DNA of 64,000 nt from DTDX01 sp964608455 (GTDB lineage Archaea; Thermoproteota; Bathyarchaeia; 40CM-2-53-6; DTDX01): contig CAZSNM010000002.1 of NCBI GenBank assembly GCA_964608455.1, positions 28,484 to 92,483 of the forward strand. Direction: 5' to 3'. The notes beneath the pieces are model-generated. The model was not told where the DNA came from. It ran no database searches and worked only from the letters and a program-made list of their open reading frames with translations. The position numbers were made by a program, and so were the translations under genes. Shown here piece after piece: positions 36,166-45,646 of this stretch. Within the stretch, counting starts at the first letter, position 1, and every line of letters begins with the position of its first letter.

Positions 36166-37272
36166 ATGAGCATGAAAGCAGTTATAGTAGAATGCAAGCT
36201 GCCTAATCTACCTTCAAGAATAGATGAAGTTTCTGAAATGGTTGAAACTTTGGGATATGAAGTCATCACAAAAATAGTTCAAAAAAGAGGAAGTATTCAT
36301 CGTGCTTATTGCATTGGAGAAGGAAAACTTCATGAATTAAAAAATATTATTAAGGAAAAGAAGGGGAACCTTGTAGTTTTTTGCAATACACTTTCAAGCG
36401 CTCAAGCATTTAAAATTAAGAGGGAATTAGGAGATGATGTAGAAGTAATTGATAGAAATCTATTAATTCTGGAGCTTTTCAAAAATAGAGCCCTAAGCAG
36501 CGAAGCTAAACTTCAGATAAAACTTGCTAAACTTAAATATACGTATTCTTGGGGTAGAGAATACCTTAAACTTAAAGGAATTATAAATGAGCAGGTTGGA
36601 TGGAGCGGCCCAGGACATTATCCATTTATTGATTATGAAAAAGCAGCTAAACGAAGAATAAGCAGAATTAAAAAGAAGCTTGAAAAAATTAGAGTTAAGA
36701 AAGATGCTTTATGCAAAAGAAGACATGAATTAGGTTATCCAATAGTAGCTTTAGCAGGTTATACTCAAAGTGGAAAAACAACTTTTTTCAACAGGTTAAC
36801 ATCCGAAACAAAAAGTGTTGGGCTTGGTCCCTTTACAACCTTATCTACCTTCGCTAGAAAAATTAATAAATTTAATTTTATTCTTATAGATTCAATAGGG
36901 TTTATTGAAGATATGCATCCAATAATTCTCGATGCATTTGATGCCACATTAAAAGAAATTGCAAATGCAGATTTAATTTTATTATTTATTGATGCAAGCG
37001 ATGATTTTGAAACATTAACTAGAAAAATAAATACTTCAGATCAAATACTTAGGCGTATAGGCGCTAGTTCAAAAATGATTATTTGCATAAATAAAATCGA
37101 CTTAGTTGATAAGGAAAAACTTGAAAAAATTAATGAAATAGTTAAAAGAAGGTTTTTAGGAGTTAAAACTGTTTTTATAAGCGCTAAGACAGGAGAAAAC
37201 ATAGATCAATTATTGAAGCTTATAATGGATGAGTTAAGTGAGACATTTAAAACGTTTGTGTATGCGCATTAA
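36166..37272 (+). CDS. hflX: HflX-like ribosome-associated GTPase
   Basis: HflX binds the 50S subunit and splits or rescues stalled ribosomes. The protein of about 368 residues has an N-terminal domain with RGSIHRAYCIGEGKLHELKN, a Gly-rich GWSGPGHYPFIDYEK region, a coiled linker, and the G domain: P-loop GYTQSGKTTFFN, DSIGFIEDMHP (G3; Gly present) and NKIDLVD. I chose ATG 36166 since the upstream TTG (36142) adds non-conserved residues. It overlaps the end of the convergent kinase gene by 4 bp. Confidence 0.91.
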   Translation: MSMKAVIVECKLPNLPSRIDEVSEMVETLGYEVITKIVQKRGSIHRAYCIGEGKLHELKNIIKEKKGNLVVFCNTLSSAQAFKIKRELGDDVEVIDRNLLILELFKNRALSSEAKLQIKLAKLKYTYSWGREYLKLKGIINEQVGWSGPGHYPFIDYEKAAKRRISRIKKKLEKIRVKKDALCKRRHELGYPIVALAGYTQSGKTTFFNRLTSETKSVGLGPFTTLSTFARKINKFNFILIDSIGFIEDMHPIILDAFDATLKEIANADLILLFIDASDDFETLTRKINTSDQILRRIGASSKMIICINKIDLVDKEKLEKINEIVKRRFLGVKTVFISAKTGENIDQLLKLIMDELSETFKTFVYAH

Positions 37273-38369
37273 ACTAAACTTAAGTAGGCGTTTACATTTT
37301 TTACATCAAATTTTTCAATTTCAAGAATATTAAAGATAAAGTTGAATAATTTTTCTCGAATGCTTTTGCTCAAGTTTGGATACCAAATTGGATTTGCTAA
37401 AACTAAAGCTCTCCAAACATAAAAGGGTTGAATAACTTCTAAAATTTCTTCATCACTAGTTTTATTTAGGTAGTTTTCCATAAATTTTAAATATAGTTTT
37501 TCAAAGGCTCCTTTTAATTCTCCATATGCTTGAAGAGAAAAGAAAATATAATTTATGCTCATTGCAGCTAAATCATCAGCAGCTTCACCCCATTCTCCTC
37601 TGCTTCTATCCAAAACTGTAAAATCTATTCCCTCTTTAAATAGAATGTTCCAAGGATGAAAATCTCCATGAACCTGACATAATCTATAAGTTTTTTCTCG
37701 AATCCTCCATATATGCTTAAAACATTTTTCAGCTATTGAATAAAGTTTTTTCTTTTCAATAAGGTTTTCTGGATAATTATCAATAAGACCCATTATGCAT
37801 TCTCCATGCCCAAAAAGCTCTCTAAGCCTTCGCCTATAAAGATTTGCTGCATTAAGCTTTAAAGAATGAATTTCAACTAAATAATTTGATAAAGCTTCAG
37901 CTTTAAGCTCATCAAGTTGAGTTAAAGCTTTATCTTGAAGAATTTTTTCCAAATCTTTATAATATGGAATACCTTCAACTTTATTCATTAAAATAAAAAA
38001 TTCATCATAATTTCCAAGAGAAACTAATTCACCATCTTTCATGAAAACACCAATATCAATAGATTTCACATGTTTAGGAAGTTTATTATAAGTTGAATAG
38101 GCAAGTAGAAGAGATTGAGCTCTATCATAGGAGAATTCATGCCCAAAACTATCTCCTTTCATTGTTTCTAAAACAAGAGCCTTTTTTTCTTTATTAATTT
38201 TAAATTCAATTAAACAAGGTTTTCCATAACCGAATGCTTTAACTCCTTCACTATTTTTCTTTTCTTCTTCACCTAATAAGCTTATTTTTTCAATTTTAAT
38301 TTTACAACCATAAACTTTTGAAAGATATTTTTCTAGTTTCTCATGATTTAACAATAATTTAACCTCCAT
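37269..38369 (-). CDS. Aminoglycoside-phosphotransferase-fold kinase
   Basis: This 366-residue protein has the APH/choline-kinase catalytic motifs: QVHGDFHPWNILFK (catalytic Asp and Asn) and LDRSRGEWGEAADDLAAM (metal Asp). The N-terminal lobe holds ALVLETMKGDSFGHEF. It resembles the phosphotransferase half of two-domain proteins joined to a small P-loop kinase (COG2187 with COG0645). Here that P-loop kinase is the preceding gene, overlapping by 22 bp. The substrate is unknown; drug resistance need not be meant. Confidence 0.78.
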   Translation of the reverse strand: MEVKLLLNHEKLEKYLSKVYGCKIKIEKISLLGEEEKKNSEGVKAFGYGKPCLIEFKINKEKKALVLETMKGDSFGHEFSYDRAQSLLLAYSTYNKLPKHVKSIDIGVFMKDGELVSLGNYDEFFILMNKVEGIPYYKDLEKILQDKALTQLDELKAEALSNYLVEIHSLKLNAANLYRRRLRELFGHGECIMGLIDNYPENLIEKKKLYSIAEKCFKHIWRIREKTYRLCQVHGDFHPWNILFKEGIDFTVLDRSRGEWGEAADDLAAMSINYIFFSLQAYGELKGAFEKLYLKFMENYLNKTSDEEILEVIQPFYVWRALVLANPIWYPNLSKSIREKLFNFIFNILEIEKFDVKNVNAYLSLV

Positions 38370-38905
38370 CTCTCCTTAATTTTATTGAATATTTTTTCTG
38401 CAGCTTTTTCAGGCTTTAATTTAACTGAATTAATTATAACTTCTGGTTTTAAAGGAGCTTCATAGGGTACCCCAATACCTGGCACAGTTAAACTTTTCCC
38501 AGTTAAAGCTTTTTTATATATTCCTTTAGGAGCACCATAAGTTTTTTTCCTATTCATTTCTCTTTTAATACAAATTTTTAATGGACATTTAACATAAACT
38601 TCCATAAACTTTTTAATTTTTTTTCTGGCGTTATCTCTATAAACTCTTCTATTTCCTGTTGCATCAATTATAACGTTTATTCCATTTTTAGTTAAAAGTT
38701 CAGCTGCAAAAACTAAAGCTGAATAAACAATTTTTCTTTCCTCTTCAGTATAGGATGGATGAGGCGTTAAAGCTTTTCGAACCATTTCTATTGAAAGAAT
38801 CTGATAATGAACCTTTGCTTTTTTAAGTTTTTTACCTAACGCATTTGCTATTGTAGATTTTCCTGAGCCTGGTAAACCTGTTATCCAAACAGCCCATCCA
38901 ACCAA
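38348..38905 (-). CDS. Adenylylsulfate-kinase-like P-loop kinase
   Basis: This 185-residue protein begins with AVWITGLPGSGKSTIANALG (Walker A) and has the APS-kinase-like IIDATGNRRVYRDNARKKI, VYVKCPLKICIKRE, and PGIGVPYEAPLKPEVII lid and substrate motifs. The family is CysC-like. No sulfate adenylyltransferase or other sulfate gene lies nearby, so the substrate may differ from APS. Its coupling to an APH-fold kinase supports a joint pathway. Confidence 0.82.
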   Translation of the reverse strand: MVGWAVWITGLPGSGKSTIANALGKKLKKAKVHYQILSIEMVRKALTPHPSYTEEERKIVYSALVFAAELLTKNGINVIIDATGNRRVYRDNARKKIKKFMEVYVKCPLKICIKREMNRKKTYGAPKGIYKKALTGKSLTVPGIGVPYEAPLKPEVIINSVKLKPEKAAEKIFNKIKERWRLNYC

Positions 38906-38973
38906 AATTCATCCCAAACCTAATTCAGGAAAACTTTAACTTAAAGAAGTATGTTTATAATTTTGAAGGTAGA

Positions 38974-39792
38974 ATGGATTATTTAGATTCCTTATTTTAT
39001 GCAGTTAATCAAGCTCAAGAAGCTGTTTTACAATGCTTAAAAACTAAAGAAGCAAAAGCTATCATAAAAGAAAAAGATACTGATTTAACTAGAAAAGTTG
39101 ATTTAATAGCTGAGGAAAAAATTGAAGAAAGCTTAAAAAATGAAGGTATAGAAGCTTATTTAATTAGCGAGGAAACATCGATTAAAAAAATAGGCAGAAA
39201 TTTAAAACCGCAATTAATAATAATTATTGATCCTCTTGATGGAACAAGAAACTTTGTTAATTCAATTCCTTTTTATTCAATCTCTATAGCGGTTGGAAAA
39301 GTTAAAAATGAAGATGCACAATTAAATGATTTATTTATAGGTGTTGTTAAAGATGTTTTAAGAGGAGACGTATTTTATGCTGTTAAAGGAGAAGGCTCAT
39401 ATTATAATAATGAGAAAATTAAAAAGGAAAATTCATTTTATGAAGAAGATAAACCATTAATTAGCTTATATACATATGGTAATGAATTACCATTAAAAAA
39501 TCTTTCAACCCTTCTTAAAAAGTTTAAAATTAGAGTTTTAGGAAGTTTGGCATTAGAACTTTGCTATACGGCTTTAGGAAGATTAGATGGAGTAATTGAT
39601 GCAAGGGGAAAAGCAAGAATTGTAGATTTTGCTGCTGGAAAAATTATTCTTGAGGAAGCGGGGGGCGCAATCTCAAGCTTAAATGGTAAACCCATTGAAG
39701 CTTCTTTAAAAAATGTTAAAAGCGGATTTAATTTGATAGCTACTAAAAATATGTTTCTTCATAAAACTTTAGTAAATATTCTAAAAGGTTAA
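38974..39792 (+). CDS. Inositol monophosphatase family phosphatase
   Basis: This 272-residue protein carries the IMPase fold motifs: LISEEtS (metal Glu), DPLDGTRNFVNSIPFYSI (metal Asp-Pro-Leu-Asp-Gly-Thr), and the distal IVDFAAGKIILEEAGG in place of WDxAAG. Archaeal members may act on inositol phosphate, fructose 1,6-bisphosphate, or 3'-phosphoadenosine phosphates. A PAP-phosphatase role would fit the APS-kinase-like neighbour (divergent, 68 bp apart), but this is inference. Confidence 0.87.
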   Translation: MDYLDSLFYAVNQAQEAVLQCLKTKEAKAIIKEKDTDLTRKVDLIAEEKIEESLKNEGIEAYLISEETSIKKIGRNLKPQLIIIIDPLDGTRNFVNSIPFYSISIAVGKVKNEDAQLNDLFIGVVKDVLRGDVFYAVKGEGSYYNNEKIKKENSFYEEDKPLISLYTYGNELPLKNLSTLLKKFKIRVLGSLALELCYTALGRLDGVIDARGKARIVDFAAGKIILEEAGGAISSLNGKPIEASLKNVKSGFNLIATKNMFLHKTLVNILKG

Positions 39793-39913
39793 TTTTTAAA
39801 TAAAGGAGATGCAGGAAATAAAAAGCGTAAACTCTTAAAAAAGTTAATGTTTTTAAATAAACTTTATCTTAAATCATTCATTTTAAGCATTAATCAAAGC
39901 GAAAAATTTTGGA

Positions 39914-41167
39914 GTGTGCCAAAACGCCTTGGATTATTTTTTTAAATGCATAAATTGCGGATTTAAGTTTGAATCTGAAAAAATTGAATATTACTGCCCT
40001 AAATGCAATGATCTTCTTGAAATTACCTATGATATAGAGGAATTAAAAAATTTTGTTTCTAAGGATACATTTGAAAAATATCCTTTATCTGTTTGGAGGT
40101 ATAAAGAGCTTTTACCAATTAAAGATTTTTCTAAAGTTGTTTCTCTTGGAGAAGGGGGGACAACACTTCATGAATGCAAAAATTTACGTGAAATTTTTAA
40201 TATAAAAAGCTTGCTTGTAAAAAATGAAGGAGAAAATCCTACAGGATCGTTTAAGGATAGAGGAATGACTGTTGCTATCTCTAAAGCTTTAGAAAACAAA
40301 GTTAAAATTGTTGCATGTGCATCTACAGGAAATACTTCAGCCTCGCTAGCTGCTTATGCAGCTAAAGCAAACATTAAAAGCATTATTCTTATTCCTGAAG
40401 GAAAAGTTGCTTTAGGAAAAATGGTTCAAGCTATTATTCATGGCGCTAAAATAATTCAAATAAATGGAAATTTTGATGATGCTTTAAATAGCGTTAAAAA
40501 ATTAGTTGAATATTATCCGCAAATCTGTCTTTTAAATTCTATCAATCCGTTTAGAATAGAAGGCCAAAAAACCTTAGCCATGGAGATTTGCAATCAACTA
40601 AATTATAATGTGCCTGATGTTGTTATTCTTCCAGTTGGAAATGCAGGTAACATAAGCGCAGTTTGGAAAGGTTTTAATGAATTTAAAGAATTAGGTCTAA
40701 TTAAAAATGTTCCAAGAATGATTGGAATTCAAGCTGAAAAAGCTGCGCCATTAGCTAAAGCCTTTAAGGAAGGAAAAAATGAAATTTCAATAGTGAATAA
40801 TCCTGAAACAATTGCTACAGCAATAAAGATAGGCGCACCTGCAAGTTGGAAAAAAGCTTTAAAAGCTGTTAGAAACTCTAATGGATTATTGGAAGTTGTT
40901 AGCGATGATGAAATTATAGAGGCTCAAAAACTTTTAGCTAGAAAAGAGGGAATATTTGTTGAGCCAGCAAGTGCAGCTTCAATAGCCGGTTTAAAAAAAC
41001 TTTTGGAAAATGGTCAATTAGATAAATATGAAAATATTATTTGTATAACAACAGGACATGGATTAAAAGATCCAGATGTGGTTCTTAAAACTTGTATTGA
41101 ACCATTAATTAAGGTTTCTCCAACAATAGAAGAGTTAAAAAAGGTTTTAGGAGGAGACTTAAATTGA
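39914..41167 (+). CDS. thrC: Threonine synthase
   Basis: The enzyme makes threonine from O-phosphohomoserine with PLP. The 417 residues have an N-terminal zinc-ribbon-like segment (CINCGFKF...CPKCNDL), then GEGGTTLHEC, the PLP-Lys motif NPTGSFKDRGMTVA, CASTGNTSASLAAYAA and GNAGNISAVWKGF. Start is GTG; an SD-like GGAG is close. The stop overlaps hom by 4 bp; with lysC it forms a threonine operon. Confidence 0.94.
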   Translation: MCQNALDYFFKCINCGFKFESEKIEYYCPKCNDLLEITYDIEELKNFVSKDTFEKYPLSVWRYKELLPIKDFSKVVSLGEGGTTLHECKNLREIFNIKSLLVKNEGENPTGSFKDRGMTVAISKALENKVKIVACASTGNTSASLAAYAAKANIKSIILIPEGKVALGKMVQAIIHGAKIIQINGNFDDALNSVKKLVEYYPQICLLNSINPFRIEGQKTLAMEICNQLNYNVPDVVILPVGNAGNISAVWKGFNEFKELGLIKNVPRMIGIQAEKAAPLAKAFKEGKNEISIVNNPETIATAIKIGAPASWKKALKAVRNSNGLLEVVSDDEIIEAQKLLARKEGIFVEPASAASIAGLKKLLENGQLDKYENIICITTGHGLKDPDVVLKTCIEPLIKVSPTIEELKKVLGGDLN

Positions 41168-42189
41168 AAATTATTGTTATAGGATTTGGAACTGTAGGAA
41201 AAGCTTTTGGAGAAATCATAATGAAAAAAAGAGAGGAATTAATAAAAAAGTATGGTTTTCGACCAGACGTAGTAGCTATAGTTGATAGTAAAGGAGCATT
41301 AATAAATCCTGAAGGGTTAGATTTAACTTTAGCATTTAAAGCTGATAAAGAAGGTGGGACAGTTGCTTCAAATAAAAAATATGGATATAAAGGTATGAAA
41401 GCAATCGATGTAATTAATGAGGTGGAAAGCGATATTGTAGTTGAATTAACTCCAACAAACATTAAAGATGGACAACCTGGTTTAACTCATATAGAAACTG
41501 CACTTAAAAAGGGACTTCATGTTGTAACAGCTAATAAAGGGCCTTTAGCTTTAGCTTTACCAGCTTTAATGGATTTAGCAAACTATAATAAAGTGTTTTT
41601 AAGGTTTAGTGGGGCTGTAGGTGGTGGAACGCCAATACTTGATTTAGCTAAAAAATGCATAGTTGGAGAAAAAATTCTTTCAATTAAAGGAATATTAAAT
41701 GGAACAACAAACTATATTCTTACAAAAATGCATAATGAGGAAATACCTTTAGAAAAAGCTTTACTTGAAGCTCAAAAACTTGGCTATGCAGAAGCAGATC
41801 CATCCTACGATATTGAGGGAATTGATACAGCTTGCAAACTTGTTATAATAGCGAATTGGATAATGAATAAAAGAATTTCAATTAAAGATGTTAAAATAGA
41901 AGGAATTAAGAAAATAACTTTAAAAGATATAAATGAAGCTAAAAAAAGAGGAAAAACCATTAAGCTGATTGGAGAAATAAATGAAGAGGCTTTGGTTAAA
42001 CCAATGGAAATTTCAACTTTAAATCCATTATGTGTAAATGGAATTTTAAACGCTGTAACATTTAATACTGAAAACTCTGGAGAAATAACCATAATTGGAA
42101 AAGGAGCCGGAGGAAAAGAAACCGCAAGTGCATTAATTAGAGATTTAATAGATATAAAATTGAATTTATTAAAAATGAAGGGGGATTAA
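41164..42189 (+). CDS. hom: Homoserine dehydrogenase
   Basis: It reduces aspartate semialdehyde to homoserine with NAD(P)H. The 341 residues show the Rossmann start IIVIGFGTVGKAFGEII, VVTANKGPLALALP, SGAVGGGTPILDL, GILNGTTNYILTKM and EADPSYDIEGIDTACKL, all catalytic-family motifs. There is no C-terminal ACT domain. TTG start overlapping the thrC stop. lysC follows after 6 bp. Confidence 0.95.
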   Translation: MKIIVIGFGTVGKAFGEIIMKKREELIKKYGFRPDVVAIVDSKGALINPEGLDLTLAFKADKEGGTVASNKKYGYKGMKAIDVINEVESDIVVELTPTNIKDGQPGLTHIETALKKGLHVVTANKGPLALALPALMDLANYNKVFLRFSGAVGGGTPILDLAKKCIVGEKILSIKGILNGTTNYILTKMHNEEIPLEKALLEAQKLGYAEADPSYDIEGIDTACKLVIIANWIMNKRISIKDVKIEGIKKITLKDINEAKKRGKTIKLIGEINEEALVKPMEISTLNPLCVNGILNAVTFNTENSGEITIIGKGAGGKETASALIRDLIDIKLNLLKMKGD

Positions 42190-42195
42190 AAATAA

Positions 42196-43605
42196 ATGTT
42201 AATTGTAATGAAGTTCGGTGGAGCTTTACTTTCTAAACCTGAAAAAATAAAAAGATCAGTTGAAATAATTAAAAATTATGTAAATAAAGGAGATAAAGTT
42301 ATTGTAGTTGCATCTGCTGTTTCAAAAGTAACTGATGAATTAATTAAAGCTTCTAGAGAAGCTTCCTCTTCAAATTGGGAAGACTTGAAAAAAATCATAA
42401 ATGAATTGGAGAAACTGCATTTTAATTTAGCTAAAGATATTATTCAAAATAAAAATATTCTAGAAGATTTAACTTTAGAATTAAAAAGTTTAATTGAAGA
42501 ATTAAAAGAAACATTATTTAGTGTAGCAAGATTAAAAGAGTTAACTCCACGTTCAAAAGATTTTATATTATCTTTTGGAGAAAAGTTTTCCTGTGCTATT
42601 CTTTGTGCAGCAATTAAAAATGAAGGATTAAAAGCTAAATGGATGACTGGGGGCGAAGCTGGAATAATAACAAATGATGAATTTGGAAATGCTAAACCAT
42701 TACTTGATTTAAGCTCTCAAAAATTGAATTGGAAATTAACACCTTTACTTAATGAAAACATTATTCCAATAGTAACTGGATTTAATGGATGTACACCTGA
42801 AGGTGTAGTAACAACTCTTGGTAGAGGAGGTTCAGATTATACTGCTACAATAATAGCTTCAGCTTTGAAAGCTGATGAAGTTGTGCTTTGGAAAGAAGTA
42901 AATGGATTGATGACTGCTGATCCTAAAATTGAGTCTAAAGCCAGAACCATACGAGTTATTTCTTATGCTGAAGCAAGCGAAATAGCATATTTCGGCGCTA
43001 AAATAATTCATCCTAGAGCTTTAAAACCTGTAATTAAAGCTGAGATTCCTGTTAGAATAAGAAGCGCCTTTAACCTAGATGATCCTGGAACATTAATAAT
43101 TAAGGAGCAAAAAATCAAACCTAAGGAAATTGTTAAGGCCATATCATTTATTAAAGAAGTTGGTTTGATAAATGTTTCTGGAAGTGAAATAGTTGGGACG
43201 CCAGGTGTGGCAGCTAGAGTATTTAAAATTTTAGGGGATAATGGAATAAATATACTTATGATTTCTCAAGGTTCATCTGAAGTCAACATTTCTTTCGCTG
43301 TTCCAAGAGATAGCTTAAGCAAAGCTGTTAATTTGCTTGAATTAAATCTACTTGGTGGAGAAACAGTTAAAGAAATCTCATCAGAATCTGATGTTTGCAT
43401 AGTAGCAGTTGTTGGAGCAGGAATGAAGGGGACGCCAGGTGTGGCAGCTAGAGTATTTAAGGCAGTTGCAGAAAAAGGAATAAATGTTAGAATGATAGCG
43501 CAAGGATCTTCAGAGCTTAATATATCCTTTATTGTGAAAGAAGCTGATGGACCTAAAGCCGTTAATGCACTTCATGAAGAATTCAAGCTTTATGAAGAAA
43601 GTTAA
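42196..43605 (+). CDS. lysC: Aspartate kinase with two ACT domains
   Basis: First step of the aspartate family pathway. The 469 residues start with IVMKFGGALLSKPEKIKR, contain VVVASAVSKVTDELI, TLGRGGSDYTATIIA and VLWKEVNGLMTADPKI, and end with two ACT domains that likely bind threonine or lysine for feedback. Both ACT halves carry GTPGVAARVFK, encoded by an exact 32-bp DNA repeat (43195-43226 and 43429-43460). Last gene of thrC-hom-lysC; no recognised homoserine kinase is in the operon. Confidence 0.95.
   Translation: MLIVMKFGGALLSKPEKIKRSVEIIKNYVNKGDKVIVVASAVSKVTDELIKASREASSSNWEDLKKIINELEKLHFNLAKDIIQNKNILEDLTLELKSLIEELKETLFSVARLKELTPRSKDFILSFGEKFSCAILCAAIKNEGLKAKWMTGGEAGIITNDEFGNAKPLLDLSSQKLNWKLTPLLNENIIPIVTGFNGCTPEGVVTTLGRGGSDYTATIIASALKADEVVLWKEVNGLMTADPKIESKARTIRVISYAEASEIAYFGAKIIHPRALKPVIKAEIPVRIRSAFNLDDPGTLIIKEQKIKPKEIVKAISFIKEVGLINVSGSEIVGTPGVAARVFKILGDNGINILMISQGSSEVNISFAVPRDSLSKAVNLLELNLLGGETVKEISSESDVCIVAVVGAGMKGTPGVAARVFKAVAEKGINVRMIAQGSSELNISFIVKEADGPKAVNALHEEFKLYEES
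43195..43460 (+). repeat. Exact 32-bp direct repeat inside lysC
   Basis: The two copies lie at 43195-43226 and 43429-43460, 234 bp apart in the same reading frame (78 codons). Both begin GGGACGCCAGGTGTGGCAGC and end in GAGTATTTAA, and code for GTPGVAARVFK in the two ACT domains. Identity reaches the silent positions. Confidence 0.9.
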
Positions 43606-43606
43606 T

Positions 43607-44917
43607 TTAAGGATAAACCCTATTTATTAATCTTGGGAAAGCAATAGCATCTCTAATATGGTTTAACTTGCATATCCAAGCTATAACTCTTTCAACACCC
43701 ATTCCAAAACCAGCATGAGGTACAGAACCATATTTTCGTAAATCAAGATACCATTGATAATCCTTTGGATTTAATCCATTTTCCTTTATTCTTTCAAGAA
43801 GCTCATTATAATCTTCTATTCTTACACCACCACCAGTGATTTCACCATAACCTTCAGGAGCAAGTAAATCAACTGATAAAGTTACTTCAGGTCTTTTCGG
43901 ATCTAATTTATGATAGAAAGCTTTAGCAGTTTTTGGAAAATGAGTTACAAAAAATGGCATATTAAATTTAGAGGTTAACTTGCTTTCTTGCTCATATCCA
44001 AAATCATCTCCCCATTTAAACTCTAATCCATCTTTTCTAAGGATTTCCACAGCTTCATCATAAGTAATCTTGGGGAAAGGAGATTTAATACGCATTAAAT
44101 CCTCAGGATTTCGCCCTAAAAGTTTTAATTCATAATTTCTTTCTTCAGCTATTCTTTTGCAAATAAAGCTAATTAACTCCTCTTGAATATTCATCAATTT
44201 ATTTAAATCGCACCAAGGTAACTCTGCTTCTAAATGCCAATATTCAGTTAAATGCCTTCTTGTTCTAGATTTTTCAGCTCTAAAAGATGGAGCTATAGTA
44301 TAGATTTTACCTAGGCTAGCGATTGCAGCTTCAGCGTAAAGCTGCCAACTTTGAGTTAAATAAGCTTTTTGATCAAAATATTTAACTTCAAAAAGCGTTG
44401 CTCCTCCTTCGCAAGCAGCAGTAATCAGTATAGGCATGTGAGCATTTGTATAACCATTGCTTCTAAACCAATCAATAGCAGCATTCAATAAGGAATCTCT
44501 AACTTTAAGAATTGCCTGCATTTTTTCATTTCTAATCCATAAATGGCGATTATCAAGAAGAAAATCTGGACCATGATATTTTTTGGCTATTGGATAATTT
44601 TCTTCAGCTTCATGAACAACTTTAATGTTTTCCACAGCTATTTCAAAACCTCTAGGAGCTCTTGGATCAGCTTTAACTACCCCATCTATAATTACTGTAG
44701 ATTCTATAGGAAGCTTCTCAATTTTTTTAAAGGCTTCTTCACTTATTGAATCTTTCCTTAACGTGCATTGAATTAAACCACCTCCATCTCTAATCAATAA
44801 AAATTGAATTCCGCCACTTGATCGTTTATTATGAAGCCAACCTCTAATTTGAACTTTTTTCCCAGTAAGGCTACCTTCAAAAATTTTTGATGTCTCTACA
44901 AACTCTTCATTAAGCAT
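43607..44917 (-). CDS. asnS: Asparaginyl-tRNA synthetase
   Basis: This 436-residue class IIb synthetase has an N-terminal OB fold (VQIRGWLHNKRSSGGIQFLL), motif 2 region APSFRAEKSRTRRHLTEYWH and motif 3 HAGFGMGVERVIAWICKL. The ending LINRVYP is typical of AsnRS, not the LFPRDP type ending of AspRS, which I use to choose the specificity; an archaeal AspRS-like variant is less likely. All motifs are intact. lysC is convergent with 1 bp between. Confidence 0.9.
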   Translation of the reverse strand: MLNEEFVETSKIFEGSLTGKKVQIRGWLHNKRSSGGIQFLLIRDGGGLIQCTLRKDSISEEAFKKIEKLPIESTVIIDGVVKADPRAPRGFEIAVENIKVVHEAEENYPIAKKYHGPDFLLDNRHLWIRNEKMQAILKVRDSLLNAAIDWFRSNGYTNAHMPILITAACEGGATLFEVKYFDQKAYLTQSWQLYAEAAIASLGKIYTIAPSFRAEKSRTRRHLTEYWHLEAELPWCDLNKLMNIQEELISFICKRIAEERNYELKLLGRNPEDLMRIKSPFPKITYDEAVEILRKDGLEFKWGDDFGYEQESKLTSKFNMPFFVTHFPKTAKAFYHKLDPKRPEVTLSVDLLAPEGYGEITGGGVRIEDYNELLERIKENGLNPKDYQWYLDLRKYGSVPHAGFGMGVERVIAWICKLNHIRDAIAFPRLINRVYP

Positions 44918-45094
44918 AAGTTTTTCCCTCTAAAATTTGAAATTTAAAACATCTACATTTAATCTTAAATTTATTTAGGGTTTTTCTTTTCGATTTTACG
45001 TTAAACATTAAATAAAAATAAATATTTCTGCTGACAAATACTTTAATAAGCTAAATGCTCAAATTATCATTTAATTTGTAAGCTGCGTGAAAAA

Positions 45095-45646
45095 ATGGAA
45101 GAGCAGGAACCTGCAAAAAAACTAGCTAAATTAAAATCCTTTTTAGAAAAGAAAATTAATGAATTAAATGAGGAAACTTCAAGCTTAAAAGCGCTTTTAG
45201 AAATAGTTGATGAATATTTACTTGAAAAGAGTTTTAAAAAAATTGAGGTGCCAAAAATAGAAGTAACGTCGCCCCCTCAAACTTCTCAAAAAATTACTTC
45301 AATAAAAACTATAGATGGAGTGCATTTAGGAGACTTAATAGTTGAAGAAAAAAATTTAATGTTAAATTTAGATCCATATATAAAATTTGATGTTAATTCC
45401 CCTCCTTTAAAAGCTTTTTTAATAGCTAAAGTTCTTGAACCAATGAGTAAAAAAGATGAAGAAGCAGTTAAATCTGGAAAAATAAATGAAAAAGATGTAT
45501 TTTCATATAGTATAGAAGATGAAGATGGTTTTGTTAAGCGTATTTTAATAAAAAATTTTGGTGATGAAAAAAGGTTAACTGAATTAACAAATGCTATTCG
45601 ATGGACTTTAAGAAGAATGTATGAAAGAAGCTATAAAGGTTTATAA
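45095..45646 (+). CDS. Conserved hypothetical protein with N-terminal coiled coil
   Basis: I do not recognise this 183-residue protein. Residues about 5-55 are strongly charged and heptad-like (LAKLKSFLEKKINELNEETS), followed by a Pro/Ser/Thr linker, a beta-rich part (TIDGVHLGDLIVEEKNLMLN), and a C-terminal basic helix (LTNAIRWTLRRMYERSY). Codon use matches its neighbours, and it has a 177-bp upstream gap where a promoter can lie. It converges on the AMMECR1 gene with 6 bp overlap. Confidence 0.65.
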   Translation: MEEQEPAKKLAKLKSFLEKKINELNEETSSLKALLEIVDEYLLEKSFKKIEVPKIEVTSPPQTSQKITSIKTIDGVHLGDLIVEEKNLMLNLDPYIKFDVNSPPLKAFLIAKVLEPMSKKDEEAVKSGKINEKDVFSYSIEDEDGFVKRILIKNFGDEKRLTELTNAIRWTLRRMYERSYKGL

